A stretch of DNA of 64,000 nt from Paulownia fortunei (Eukaryota > Streptophyta > Magnoliopsida > Lamiales > Paulowniaceae): contig CM033109.1 in NCBI GenBank assembly GCA_019321725.1, forward strand, positions 18,073,993 through 18,137,992, written 5' to 3'. Numbering within the stretch: the stretch's first letter is position 1; each line of letters starts with the position of its first letter. The translations under genes and the position numbers were made by a program. This document shows, piece after piece, positions 12,501 to 24,043 of the stretch. Under the pieces are notes generated by a model. That model did no database searches and had not been told where the DNA came from. It saw nothing but the letters and a program-made list of their open reading frames with translations.

Positions 12501-14105
12501 GGATTTTTGATAATTTTTTAGATCTAATCTTCAAAAATATGCGAGGAAAAAAAATAAGCATTCATTCGACAATATATTAGCAGACTTGAAATCCAATTAA
12601 TATTTTACATTACCAATAATATGAGATCATATAAAATGTTAAAAAGTAGACAGCATCCTTATCAATTTCATTATATCCAACCCCCAAGATATTTTCCCTC
12701 ACTACTTCCCATATGCTCCAAGAATATGATGACATATGGTACTGAGTATTAAGCAATACCCATCAAACTTCCATATAAATGGAGCATCTAAACGTCTCAT
12801 GACACATGGACAATGATAAGGATGAGTCCATTCCATGGGCATCCCCATGCTTAGTAGAGATCACTACTTTCCATCATTTAGGCATTCCACAACTTATGGA
12901 CAATGTTCTAAATGCAATAGAATTATCTTCTACTTTGATGGAAGGCATGGATGATCGGACCCAGCTAATTTTGCCCATATTTACTTGATATTGAATTTCA
13001 AAATTTTTTAAACTTGACTTTCAAGTGAGGGTTCATTTTATAATTCCAAGTCTTCATCTTATTTAGTTTGTTTATTTAATATTGCACTATCCTAATGATT
13101 GCATATCTAATCATAAAGAAACTATTAAACAAGCATATGAATGCATCTAACTTACATACACAATAAAAGAGATGATCATGGACCATATCCTATACGATCC
13201 ACTCGAGCTAAAGTAGATCTAGGTCAATCTAATAGTAGCAACTAAAATGACAAACATATTCTATCTATTACATGAATATATCATCTATAAATTCATGGGC
13301 CTTCATTCCTTTTCTTTTCTCCACCTTGCTCCTACTTTTTGTCAAACAAAAACAAAACCTCATATCTTAATTCTACCCTCATTACAAATGCTATTCCCAA
13401 CAAAAAACCTTAGAATTTCTTCCAAGGAGAACTACATAAGAGGAGGAATAATTTACATCCGGAGTGAAATAGAGAAAAAAAAAGACTCGCATGCCTCATT
13501 TTAAATAAAACCCAAAACATTCAAACCAAGCACTCATAATGCACATAAAATATCTATAAAATGGTCTAGGCTTCATGATCATCCACTTTATCATGCATGC
13601 CTAATTTATATATTTATGTAATAAATTCAAAGCATATAAATTTACCCTTTTTATGTGCTAATTTTTTTATTTGGAATAAATACTTTTTGGTTTTTCATAC
13701 AAACAACTTTTTATTAATTTTAAAATTAATTATTAATTTTCCGATCATGATGTGGTGCCACTTCTTACGCCTCAAAGTTAAAGCTTCGACAAGATTTGCA
13801 CTGCGGCCTTTTGTGTGTGGAGCCACGTTGCCGAAAGCACTATCCCCTCGCACCTCGATGCCTATGGCTGGCACTGTGGTGCCAATTTCATGATTGCTAT
13901 AGTAACAAACACGAATCTAGCCAATTTTTTTACTTCCAATATCAATCATTTTGTTCAGTTCTTATTTTCAAGATTCAAAATATTTATCCCAATCAAAAAT
14001 CATACAAAATCATTTTATCGCATATAAAAATAAATTACTTGCATAGTTTTTCATCATATAAATTTCATGGAAATACTCTGAAAAGTATTAGGGTGTGGTA
14101 ATCTA
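12501..14105 (-). other. Leader region of Copia B, no readable gene
   Basis: This is inverted homologue of the Copia A leader at 4712-6420. Open frames on either strand (for example 13247-13504 and 13597-14101 on plus) do not correspond between the two copies and are chance frames. Confidence 0.6.
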
Positions 14106-14118
14106 GGCTTTGATACCA
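14106..14118 (-). other. Primer-binding site of Copia B
   Basis: On the minus strand TGGTATCAAAGCC follows the LTR end CCCAATA by one base. It is a near-perfect initiator-tRNA primer site and fixes the LTR boundary at 14120. Confidence 0.8.
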
Positions 14119-14119
14119 C

Positions 14120-16229
14120 TATTGGGTTTGAAAAACTCAAGGGACTATGGACATCAAAAAATTTAAAATTTCAAAACACGTGTGTAAATAATTTATACAT
14201 ATAATCAAGGATTTGATAGGATTAATCAGTTCACACCCAGATATTTCGTTCAACAAAAACAGAAAAGGTATTTATGAATATACCTATATCGAGCACTCCG
14301 ATGATGACGATGATTTGAAATTCAAATAATTGCCCAAGTTAGAAATGATTCATTGTAAGAATCCATACATCTTCACTTTAATGGTATCCACACGTCTAGT
14401 GTGATCATAATTCAATAAACTTGCTAGAGGATATAGAATACTTGTTTCTAATAGAATTTAGGAGTGTTGATTAATTCCATATCAACTAGGTGATAAGAGA
14501 ATTAATCAAATATCATAAGATCTAGCCATCTGATAGAACAAGACTAGAGAAAATAAGAAGAAGGGGTGTGTCTGCACTAATGGGGCCAAATTTTCTACAT
14601 CTCTAAGCTCTGAATTTTAGCCCCTATAATGGTGTATTTATACACCTTCAAGTCTTTGACTTAATCCCATTAGGTCTCTAAGTCCATTCCATATTTATCT
14701 CCAGTTTGTTTCAATCGAAGACATGTCTTGTATTAGTTTATGTTAAGACTAAAAGTTTTAATTGATTTTCATCCAAGAAATGGAGTCTTCAATTCATAAT
14801 TAAAGACCACCAATGAGCCTCTTCTACGAGCCCATTAATTATTAGACTCTCTAAATAGTTAATCTCTATTAATTAATTAAGCCTAATTAAATTGGTTCTA
14901 GTTGACCACTTAATTAATTGGCCCAATATATATTATCTCATTAATTATATTAGTTTAATGTAATTTAATATTTATTAATTAATTGATCCAATCAATTAAT
15001 TACTCCTAAAAGAGCGCCTAATCATTATTAGGTCTAATTAATAATCTCATTATTTAATTGAATGAATCAATTGAACTCTTAAATTATTTGTAGCTCCAAG
15101 TTAATTAATTTCTATTAATTAACTTGATCCAACTCCTTTGATATTATTCTAGATAGAAGTGATCCATCTCATTTTGTGTGTGATCCATTAGGTTAACAAC
15201 TAAGCTGGCATTGGTATTGAAACTATTGCAACTTAGTGAATATATAGAATAAATTCTAATTATTTAATCGAATTACTTAATTCGTCTTGGAATTAACTCC
15301 TTAATTCCAAGAATCTCACAAGTCAAGGGAAGCACCTAGCAGTGCATCTTGACTACCTAATCTTAGATGAACTAGCATGTGAACATATTTTTGTTATGAG
15401 CACCATGCAAGTCCAATCCTTTCATCAACTAACCTCCTGATTAAGTCTAGGGCATATATTATTAGTCAAAACCCTATTTGACTTAATAACTATAATCTCA
15501 TTTTCAGTCACATTGACTCCTGATGATTTATTAGAAAATCCCCATCTAATATTCATTCTGCTCCAACCAGAGACTTCTAAATCAAGGACTGTTAAATAAG
15601 TAGGAGATTCACCTATACTAATTGATAGGTAATGAATCTTTTGTTAGCTACTCACTAACCTCTATATACAAAGATCACATACCCAATATAAACCCCCTTG
15701 TGATTGTTATGCAATCGGGAAATACATCAAAGCATATGATGTCATGCATAAGCTTACCATGGTGTCTCAAGTCAAAGGACTAAGTCATGCACTATTGTAA
15801 CTAGAAATTCTCATTTAAGGAACAACATTTCCAATTAAGAATTTTCCACCTGTCTGTTTATAACCTTGTTCTCCAATGAGCACTCGCACATGAGCACAAG
15901 CATCCCTATGCCAATGCCTATGGAGCAACACATCATCCTTTTGTGCATCCATCATGTGCTTGAGTCTTTACGGGCTTATCGATGTTCCATCTCAATGAAC
16001 CCATGCCTCAAAACTTATTTAAGACTAAAGCCATAGAGGCATATTTTATGATCACCATCATATGCATGACCATACCCCGTAGCTAAGTATGGTCTAAGAA
16101 CTTTATTTAATTGATGAGATGTAATTAAAGATAAAGAAAATGCCATTTTTATTATTATATTTTGAATAAGACTATTTTTATAAGAGTATAAATGTGACAA
16201 CTTATTTTTCGTCGGCTACTACTCTAACA
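14120..16229 (-). repeat. 5' LTR of Copia B (family 1, 2110 bp)
   Basis: The reverse strand begins TGTTAGAGTAGTAGC at 16229 and ends CCCAATA at 14120. The terminal CA of the family end CCCAACA has become TA by one transition. The body matches 1-759 in the same orientation (for example 15300-15760 with 10-480) and 9593-11847 in inverse. The 61-codon frame at 16015-16200 is LTR sequence. Confidence 0.85.
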
Positions 16230-16559
16230 ATAGTGGATAATTCAAGATTCTTGGCTCTCACTTGGAAAATAAATCAGGATTGGTTAGATGGATTGTTTAA
16301 TTTGAACTAATTATGGTGAAATCTTAAACCCCAGGCCTTTAACTTATTGAATTTTATCCTTAATTACTTTTGATAATTTGTTTAGTTTAGTTTGGTTAGT
16401 TTTAGTTTATAATCATCAACTTTTTCTTGTGTTTATTCAAATAAACTTAGAGTTAATCTAATTTTGGCACTTAGTAACTCTCAATCCTTGTGGGATCGAT
16501 ACTCACTCATCACTTTATTGCTTATTTACGATAGGGTACACATGCATTCATAAAATCTG
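16230..16559 (+). repeat. 3' part of a Ty3/Gypsy 5' LTR (element K), split by Copia B
   Basis: The sequence runs to AAAATCTG at about 16559 and is followed by TTGGGGACTG, the degraded start of the internal region. It contains the CTTGTGGGATCGATACTC...CATCACTTTATTGC segment typical of LTR ends in the Athila/Tat group. It is clearly related to the LTR inside the hAT element (33230-33518) and more distantly to 63838-63960. The upstream part of this LTR should lie beyond the left window edge. Confidence 0.7.
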
Positions 16560-16713
16560 TTGGGGACTGATTTTGTTTTATTAGTATTGATACCAAGTAA
16601 TTCTAATTTTAATTTAAATTCTTTTTATTTTATTTTTCTTTTGTTCTTTGTTTCAATTTTTCAGGCGTTTATCATAGTTGAAGAGAGAAGTTTCTAAACA
16701 GTCTCAAAGAACT

Positions 16714-18397
16714 ATGGCAGATGCAGAGGAAAAAATAAAGAACAACAAGGCATTACATGATTATCCAATGCCCATAGTTACAAAAACACTCTCGGGAATA
16801 AGACGCCTAGCCATCTAAGCCAATAATTTTGAGATAAAGCAGCTATTATTCAAATAGTTCAACATAGTTAGTTCTGTAGGTTGGCTAATGAAGATCCCAA
16901 TGCTCATATAGTTAGCTTTCTCGAGATTTCTAACACTTTCAAACAAAATGGTGTTACTGATGATGCCATAAGACTTAAAATTTTTCTGTTTTCACTTCGA
17001 GACAAGACCAAAATTTGATTAAATTATTTGCATGTAGGGATAATCACTATTTGGGCGTAGTTAGCTCAAAGCTTTCTAACTAAGTTTTTCCCATCAGCAA
17101 AGACGGCTAAGATGCAGAATGACATTACCACCTTCATTCACTATGATATTATTAAATCATTGCATGAAGTCTAGGAATGTACAAGGATTTGTTGAGACGA
17201 TGCCCACATCACGTATTACCTGATTGGCTACAATTGTAGACATTCTATAATGGGTTAGGTAGCTCAACCAAAACTTTAGTGGATGTAGTAGCTGGTGGAG
17301 TTATTATAGGTAAGACATAAGAGGAGGCTTATGAATAGCTTGATACTATGGCTGCAAATGTTTATCAATGGCCCTTTGACCCTTATTGCTCAAGTTACTA
17401 CTTTATCTCAACAACTCAGTTTCTTCACTGCCAATTCGATTTCCACTCCAGTTCAATTCCTACAAAAGTTCTCATTGTAGCAATGAAAGCCAAGTTGGAA
17501 AACTTGCCTCATCTCATCCAGAACAAGCATAGTTTAGGGGGAATGTTAATAGGCAGAACAACCCATACTTCAACACTTATAATATGGGATGGTACAATCA
17601 TCCAAACTTTTCTTGGAGGAATGGGCAAAATATAGTGATGCCACCAATATCCAATTTTAAACCTCAACATCCAACTTTGCACCCAAGGTTTCACTTGAAG
17701 ATGCCCTTGCACAATTGACCATGAACACAAATCTATGGCAAGTCCTTTGTAAAAATAAGAGACTTCTACATTAAATCAAGCAGCCTCTATTCAGAACTTG
17801 GAGGTTAAAGTGGGTCAAATTGCTAATATGCTTAGCACAAGACCTCAAGGTTCGTTGCCCTACAATACTAAGACAAACCCCAAGGAGAGTGTGCAGGCCA
17901 TTACCCTTCATAGTGGCAAGGAGTTGCCAGAACCTATAAGCAAAAACAATGAATCAAAGATGCTGGTAAAAAAATTATAGCTGAGGAGTTGATGAAATAC
18001 CGAACAAGGATGTTGAAAAACCAAAGTCGAAGTTATTTCCAGATAATGCTCCACCATATATTCCATCTATTCCATTTCCTCAGCACTTCCAGAAATAAAA
18101 GCTAGATAAGTGATTTTCTAAAATTCTAGATGTTTTTAAGAAATTGCACATTAATATTTATTTGCAGATGACTAGCTATGTGAAGTTCATAAAGGAGACC
18201 GTCTCCAACAAAAAATGCTGGAAGAATATAAGATAGTGGTGCTTACTAAGGAGTGTAGTGCCATTTGTAAAAGAAGTTGCCACCCAAGTTGAAAGATTCA
18301 AGGAGTTTTACGATCCTTTGCACTATTGGAAACTCATTCTTTGATAAAGCTTTTTGTGATTTGGTGCAAATATTAATTTAATACCTCTATCTATATT
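16714..18397 (+). pseudogene. Gypsy element K gag and start of protease (Athila/Tat-like)
   Basis: The ATG at 16714 opens MADAEEK, followed through many stops and frameshifts by the conserved gag text of this gypsy group. NNKALHDYPMP comes first, then QANNFEIK, NEDPNAHI, FLEISNTFKQNGVTDDAIRL (16910-16980), FSLRDK, TWAQLAQSFLTKFFP-like, and KTAKMQNDITTF (about 17105-17140). The linker QGSLPYNTKTNPKE...ITLHSGKELPEP lies at about 17845-17940. The protease start at 18300-18397 contains GANINLIPLSI, where the usual motif is D-L-G-A-S-I-N-L-x-P. The coding sequence then passes without a frame change into LINE reverse transcriptase at about 18398. The rest of pol is missing. Confidence 0.8.
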
Positions 18398-18614
18398 AAT
18401 CTCTCCATCCCAAAGTGGATTTGTAGCTGACAGGCATATTGCAGACAATATATTATTAGCTGAGGAGCTTGTCCACTCTCCTGATGCTAAGTGAAAGATT
18501 AGTAATTTAATCCTTAAGCTTGACATGGCCAAAGCTTACAACCAAGTCAAGTGGAATTTCTTGTTGTGCTTTGTACATTTGGTTTCTCGGAGCAGTGGAT
18601 TAATCTTGTTCACA
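18398..18614 (+). pseudogene. LINE (plant L1-type) reverse transcriptase, N-terminal fragment
   Basis: The translation begins LISPSQSGFVADRHIADNI and continues through LILKLDMAKAYNQVKWNF, the RT segment that carries the first catalytic Asp (KLDMAKAYD-type). A stop interrupts it after PDAK at about 18492. At 18615 it is cut by an LTR fragment, and the RT resumes at 19682 after a gap of about 60 residues by comparison with the usual spacing of the family. The element is 5' truncated, as LINE insertions usually are. Confidence 0.75.
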
Positions 18615-19681
18615 ATTAGGAAGCTCAATTGGAGTAAATTAAATTAATTAATTGAATTGATTAAATTGAAATTAAATCAATTGGATTGATTTGTGGATTT
18701 TTGAGTCCAAACCCAAAAATTAATGTGGATCACTTGAGAAACCCACTAAAATATGAAAAGAGTAAATTAAATAAATATGATTTATTTAATTAACATATTT
18801 ATATATAAATAAATAAAGTGACCAATTTTATGGGATAAAATCGGCTACCAAGATTTAATTTATATATAAATATAATTTTATTATATATTTAATATATATA
18901 TCTATCTTGATATTATTTAAGGAGTTCAGATTAATATCAAGAATGTATGTAGACAATTTTGATGATTAATGTAGTCTCAAATAAGTCCACATACAATAGG
19001 AGAGAAAAAGAGAAGAGTTATTGGAAGATTTGAAATTCTCCCAAGATAAGACTTTGAAGTGGTTCAAAATTGACAAACTCTCCAAGAGTTGGAGAATGAT
19101 TAAATTTTCAGCTCCTATAAATGCTTATGGACAAAAATTACATAATTAATTCAGAAAATTTAAGCAAAAATTATTTTGTTTATAGTTTTTTATTTTTCCT
19201 CTCCAAGAAAAGAAAAAGAAAAACGTTTTCTTGTTGTCTTGATTTTCTTGTTCTTTAAAGAAAATCAGTTTCTTGTTATTCTCTTCATATTATAGTTTCA
19301 AGAACTTAAAGAATTAATCTTTATTGTTCTTGAAAATTTATTGTTCTTGAAAATTTACTCCGCTTTTAGATTAGTAAACAAATAAAAGGATACTAGCGAA
19401 TCATTTTGATTGATGTTACTCTTCCGCATTATGGACCTGATTGAGGGGAAACATTTAGATCCTTGCGAGTTCTGAAAGTCCAGGATAAGTAATTGATTGC
19501 TTCATTCCCTACAATAATTGGAGTGCACGGAAGGTATAATCCGATTTTATATTTGTTTATATATTACTTCAAAAAAACGTGATCATTAAAATTGCTTTCG
19601 AATCGAGGGGTTTATATTTATGTTTGATAAAAAATTTAATTTTCCGTTGCATATATCTCTGCGATTATAGCGAACTCAATA
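18615..19681 (+). repeat. 5'-truncated LTR fragment (family 1, subtype of 54777-56987) inside the LINE
   Basis: It aligns from its first bases to 55976-56987. Shared blocks include AGCTCAATTGGAGTAAATT, the GTATGTAGACAATTTTGATG segment and the end TGCGATTATAGCGAACYCAAYA. The end here is CTCAATA, two transitions from CCCAACA. The first roughly 1.2 kb of the LTR is missing. A 17-base word, ATTGTTCTTGAAAATTT, is tandemly duplicated near 19322-19355 and single in the copy at 56646. Confidence 0.8.
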
Positions 19682-21745
19682 CTTTCTATGGGGCTGCATA
19701 AGCTTATCTTACAACACTAGGGCATGTAATTCATTCGGGAGGTCCAACTGTATCCAATTTGGCTTATGTGGATGACATTATGATCTTTACTAAGGCCGAG
19801 CCAAATGGTATTTCAAAATTGATGGATTTCATAAGGGCTTATGAAGGTATTTTGGAGCAGCAATTAAATGCATCTAAGAGTTCTCTTCTCATCGGTAAGC
19901 GGGCATCCTATTCATCTATTCAAGGTAAGAAAAGGCTGACAGGTTTTAATTACAAGAAGCTTCAAATTACTTATCTAGGTGCCCCTCTATATAATGGCAA
20001 GAAACAAAACATCTTATTTGAGGGATTGATATTCAAAATTCATGATAGAATGCAAGGTTGGGATAAGGTTTCCTTGTCACTTGGAGGCAGATTGCTATTG
20101 ATCCAAACTGTTCTGACATCTATGTCAATCCATCTTCTTAATGCCTTGAATCCACCTAAAGGTGTTTTGCATAGAATTGAGCGTTTGTTTACAAATTTTT
20201 TCTGGGGTGTTTCTGAAGGACAAAACCAAATTCATTGATCTTCATGGTCTAAGATATGCATGTTGTATGATGAAGGTGGACTTAATGTGCGTTCCTTAAC
20301 AGATGTTTCTAAAGCATTGGGATTAAGCTTTGGTGGAGATTTTGCACATCATCGTCATATTGGTCTGACTATATGCATCGTAGATATTGTAATAGTGATG
20401 TTTCAATTCGTGCTAAAATTAGCATCAATCACTCTCCGACTTAGAAGCGTCTAAGCGTGCTGCGTGAGGAGGCTGAGCAACAAATTTATCGGAGCTTGGG
20501 TTCGGGCCAATGTTCATTTTGGGTTGACAATCGGCTTGAAGATGGACCTCTTGTCCACTTGGTTCCAGAACTTTCCGTGGATAACAAGTTTAGTCAATCA
20601 ATTTTGGATTCATAAATCTTGGAACAAAGAGAAATTATTGGCACTTTCGTTTTCTATTGAGTTAGTTCATAAAATTTCCCAGATGCCATTCGATAGCTCT
20701 TGTACAGATTCTGCTTTTCAGAAACTATCTTGTAATGGGGTGTTTTCTATTAAAACTTCATGGGAGCAAATTAGAAATGCCAAGACTAAGCAACTCCTCA
20801 TGGCTACACTATGGAGTAAGGTTTTATCATCTACTATGCCAGTTTTTATGTGGCGTGTGATCAATGATTGGATTCCGGTAGATGAGAGACTCCAAAAGCG
20901 TGGATTTTAACTTCGTTTGAAATGTCAATGTTGTGAGGATAGGGAAATAATTCAACATCTTTTCATTCACAGTCCTCAAGCCTCGCAGGTTTAGAATTTT
21001 TTGCGGGATTTCTTAATGTTCCACCTCCTAAAAGTGAAAACATTGTTTTTGATATTCAATCATGGAGATCCGTGGCAATTTTGGCAAATGCCAGTCATGT
21101 TTGTTCTGTTCTACCTATGTTGATTTTGTGGCTCATTTGGCAAGTAAGGACTGATTCGAAGTACAGAGGTGTTAAATTCAATTACCATAGTATTATCGCC
21201 AGAATTAATTCATATCTGGTAGTGGTTTTAATTTGTTGGAAGTGTGATTCCAAAACTTCCGTGATCAGCCATCATTACTGATTACATGAGTTTCATGGGT
21301 TCCTTTTGTGCAAGGATGGGTTAAGCTTAATACTGATGGAGCATTGTCGAGGGAATTTAGGTCCAGGAGCAATTGGTGGTGTGATTCGAGATTATCGGGG
21401 GATTCCTCTACTTGCTTTCCATGAATCATTGGGTGAATGGACCGACATGTTTGCGGAATTGGCTGGTCTTGCGTGTGGACTACAATTTTGTAGGAAGATG
21501 GGGTTTCAACGAATGTGGATTGAAACTGATTCAAAAGCTCTTATTCAACTTATTTCACCAAACAGCCGAGGGCGCTGGCAGATGCAACTTAAGCTCATAG
21601 AAACCCATTTTCTTCTTAGTTCACTATCTTACCGTATCTCACATATCTTTAGGGAAGGAATCAGGTGGCTGATCGTTTGGTTAACATTGCTTGTAATACA
21701 CCAGGTCTTCATTCTTTTAGGACTAAATGATATTCCATGAGCAAT
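19682..21745 (+). pseudogene. LINE (plant L1-type) pol, C-terminal part: RT catalytic domain, zf-RVT region, RNase H
   Basis: The frame at 19759-20238 (159 codons) opens AYVDDIMIF, the RT catalytic YVDD box in its LINE form, and continues through YLGAPLYNG, IHDRMQGWDKVSLSLGGR and IERLFTNFFWG, the standard order of plant LINE RT and thumb. After a stop, frames 20260-20454 and 20464-20910 carry the connecting region and the zinc-binding reverse-transcriptase-associated domain (GVFSIKTSWEQIR..., W-x-V-x...P.FMWR..., CQCCEDREIIQHLF). The frame at 21306-21740 holds a reverse-transcriptase-linked RNase H: the NTDGA-type start lies just before it in another frame, then GGVIRDYRG, FAELAGLACGL and ETDSKALI. 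At least four stops or frameshifts make it a pseudogene. Such proteins copy LINE RNA at the genomic target. Confidence 0.85.
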
Positions 21746-21980
21746 TAATGGATTTATTAATATTGATAGACATCATTTTCCTTCTTTTAGAATTAGAAAA
21801 TTGTTAGGGGATAGTACTCTTTATATCATTTTATGTGTCAATTTGATTGTATGGGAGTAAGTACTCCTCATTTCCTGCTTTCGAATTGTAATTTTTACTT
21901 TGGACTTTATTTTATTAATAAATGGGTAAGGGTTCATGCCAAACCCCTACTTAGGTACAAGCAGTTTTTATTAAAAAAAT
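21746..21980 (+). other. LINE 3' untranslated tail
   Basis: An AT-rich stretch after the RNase H frame contains GGGAGTAAGTACTC and GGGTTCATGCCAAACCCC, ending near TTTTTATTAAAAAAATA. Both words recur at the same spacing in the second LINE tail (22110-22330), which identifies this as the shared element end. Confidence 0.6.
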
Positions 21981-21984
21981 ACAT

Positions 21985-22345
21985 TCTAGTAGCTTGAAAA
22001 CTATGTATCAATAACTATGGAGGTTCGAATTACTCATATAGTTCGTGAAGGAAATAAAGTGGTTGATGCGTTAGCAAATCTTGCATGCTCTTCTCAACAA
22101 AGTCTAACCTTTATGCTAGAAGAGATCCCGAAGGAATTTTTTTAGTTTTCTTAAACTTGATAGATATGATTTTCCTAGCTTTCATTTTAGAACGAAAATA
22201 TTGTAAGGGAGAAAGTCCTTATTTCTTACATTCCACGTTGTAAAGGGAGTAAGTACTCTTTATTTACGTGCTTTTAAATATTCATGTAGACTATTTTTAT
22301 AAACAGGTAGAGGTCCATGCCAAACCTCCTGCATAATAGCTTGAC
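21985..22345 (+). pseudogene. Second LINE 3' end: RNase H terminus and tail
   Basis: ITHIVREGNKVVDALANLA, read at about 22025-22085, is the last part of the plant LINE RNase H (HI-x-REGN-x-V-D-x-LAN-LA). It is followed by the same kind of tail as the previous element (GGGAGTAAGTACTC near 22240, GGTCCATGCCAAACCTCC near 22312). The copy is severely 5' truncated and lies in the same orientation directly after the first. It ends where an inverted LTR fragment begins. Confidence 0.75.
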
Positions 22346-22733
22346 TTGATGATTAACAATTAAAAAACTCCTCGTCTAATTTCCATTCAACCTTGACCAA
22401 AGTTTTAGAGTCATATACAATGGAACATATAGGAGATCTACTTGTTCATCTACATAGGTGACAGATTCTTTGTTGGCGAGTCATTAAATCCATACATGAA
22501 GATGTTACATCTAACATAATCCCCTTATGATTGTTATGTAATCTGAAAATATATCAAAGTGCAACATATCATGCACAAGGTTAGAATGGTGCTTCAAGTC
22601 CAAGGACTAATTCTTCTACTATCGTAATGAGGAAATATCCATTGGACAATAGATTATTTCTAATTGAAAATTTTCAGGCGGGATAGTTCAGCTCTAACAA
22701 TCACCTGCATATAAGCATTAATGTCCCTATGGG
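22346..22733 (-). repeat. LTR family 1 fragment, minus orientation
   Basis: It aligns with 232-620 of the window in the same orientation (for example TCTAATTTYCATYCAACCTT and the CTATCGTAATRAGRAAAT stretch). It ends internally to the LTR, at roughly the point corresponding to the complement of 9905-9940, and is joined there to a plus-orientation fragment of the same LTR. Confidence 0.75.
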
Positions 22734-24043
22734 TACTTGCTAGAAAACAAGTATACTATACATGTCCGTTGGAAATTCTTGGTTGGAGATATTGCCTATC
22801 GAAATAAGAATTTCCATATTACGATGGTGCATGACTAGTTCTTAGACTTGAGGCACCATGGTAGTCTTATGCATATTGTGTTTCATCTTGATGTATCTTT
22901 TGATTGTCTGACAATCAAAAAGGGGGTATGTTGGATGTTGAGTTGACATGTATAGAGATTAATGAGTAGCCAACAAATGATCCATCACTTGTCTAGCAGA
23001 ACAAGTGAATCTCTTATATTTTCATAATTCATGATTCAGAAGTCCTTGACCAAGACGGGATGATGTTAGACAGGGTTTTCTACCTATTCATCATGAGTTA
23101 TTGAAACTTGAAATGAAATCATAGTTATTGAGTCATTTAGAGTTTCGACTTAAAATCGATGCCCTAAACTCAATTGGAAGATTAGTTGATGGAAGGGTTT
23201 TATGTGTATGATACTCATGATTGAAATAGGTTTACTTGCTAATTCATCTAAGACTAGGTAGTCATGACACTTGCTAGGTGTTTCCCATGATTTGTGAGGT
23301 TCTTATAATTAAGGAGTTAATTCCAAATGGATTAATTAATTAAGTTAATTAACTAGAATAATTATTATTCATAAGTTGCAAAAGTTGCAAGTTCACTGTT
23401 AGCTTAGTTGTAATTTTAAAGGGTCACACACAATTTGGGATGAAACATTTATAACTTAAGAATTGATTCAAGAAATTTAATCAAATTAATTAATGGAGAT
23501 AAATTAATTAGGGCTTAAATTAATTTAAGGAGTTGAATTAATTATTCAATTAAATAATTAAATTATTTAATTAGACCTAATAAGATTAGCAAGCCCAATT
23601 TAAGTGGAGCAATTATTTGATTGGATCAATTAATTGTGTAGATTATAAATTAATTTAATTATAAAATTAATATACACAATTAAATAATTGATTATTTAAT
23701 TAGACTTAATTTGATTAAGTGGACTAGATAGAATTAATTAATTGAATTTTGGGTTAATCAATTAATTGAATTAATTATTGTATTTAATTAAGAGTCCAAG
23801 AGTTGTTGGAAGAAGATAAAGTCCCAAGAATTTCATATTCTTAAAAATATATATTTTGATTAGATAAAATATTTTCATGTATCTTTAGGAGATACAAAAG
23901 ATAGAGATGGAGATTTTTGGAAGATCTTAAAATTAACCAAAGAGAGAGTGGCCGAAAATGGCCGAAAATTCCAAGACTAGGACTCTTAGATTTTCGGCCA
24001 CCACATATAAAATAAAGGGCCAAAAATTTGAGGGACATCACTT
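22734..24043 (+). repeat. LTR family 1 fragment, plus orientation
   Basis: From TACTTGCTAGAAAACAAGTAT it follows the order of the LTR at 55150-56100 and 9940-11250. Markers are the CTTAGACTTGAGGCACCATGG stretch, the TGAGGTTCTTATAATTAAGGAGTT stretch and the AATTAATT-rich middle. It stops before the LTR 3' end, where minus-strand Copia E begins at about 24044. Confidence 0.75.

Larger units (their letters stand above)
11848..16229 (-). mobile_element. Ty1/Copia retrotransposon B, 5' half, minus orientation
   Basis: Reading leftward: 5' LTR (16229 to 14120), primer site (14118 to 14106), leader to about 12500, and gag to 11849, where Copia A interrupts it. The rest of B (pol and 3' LTR) must lie left of the window. 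The LTR and leader are homologous to those of A in inverted orientation. ATAGT at 16230-16234 is the expected right target duplication. It lies within a gypsy LTR (16230-16559), so B inserted into that LTR. Confidence 0.8.
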
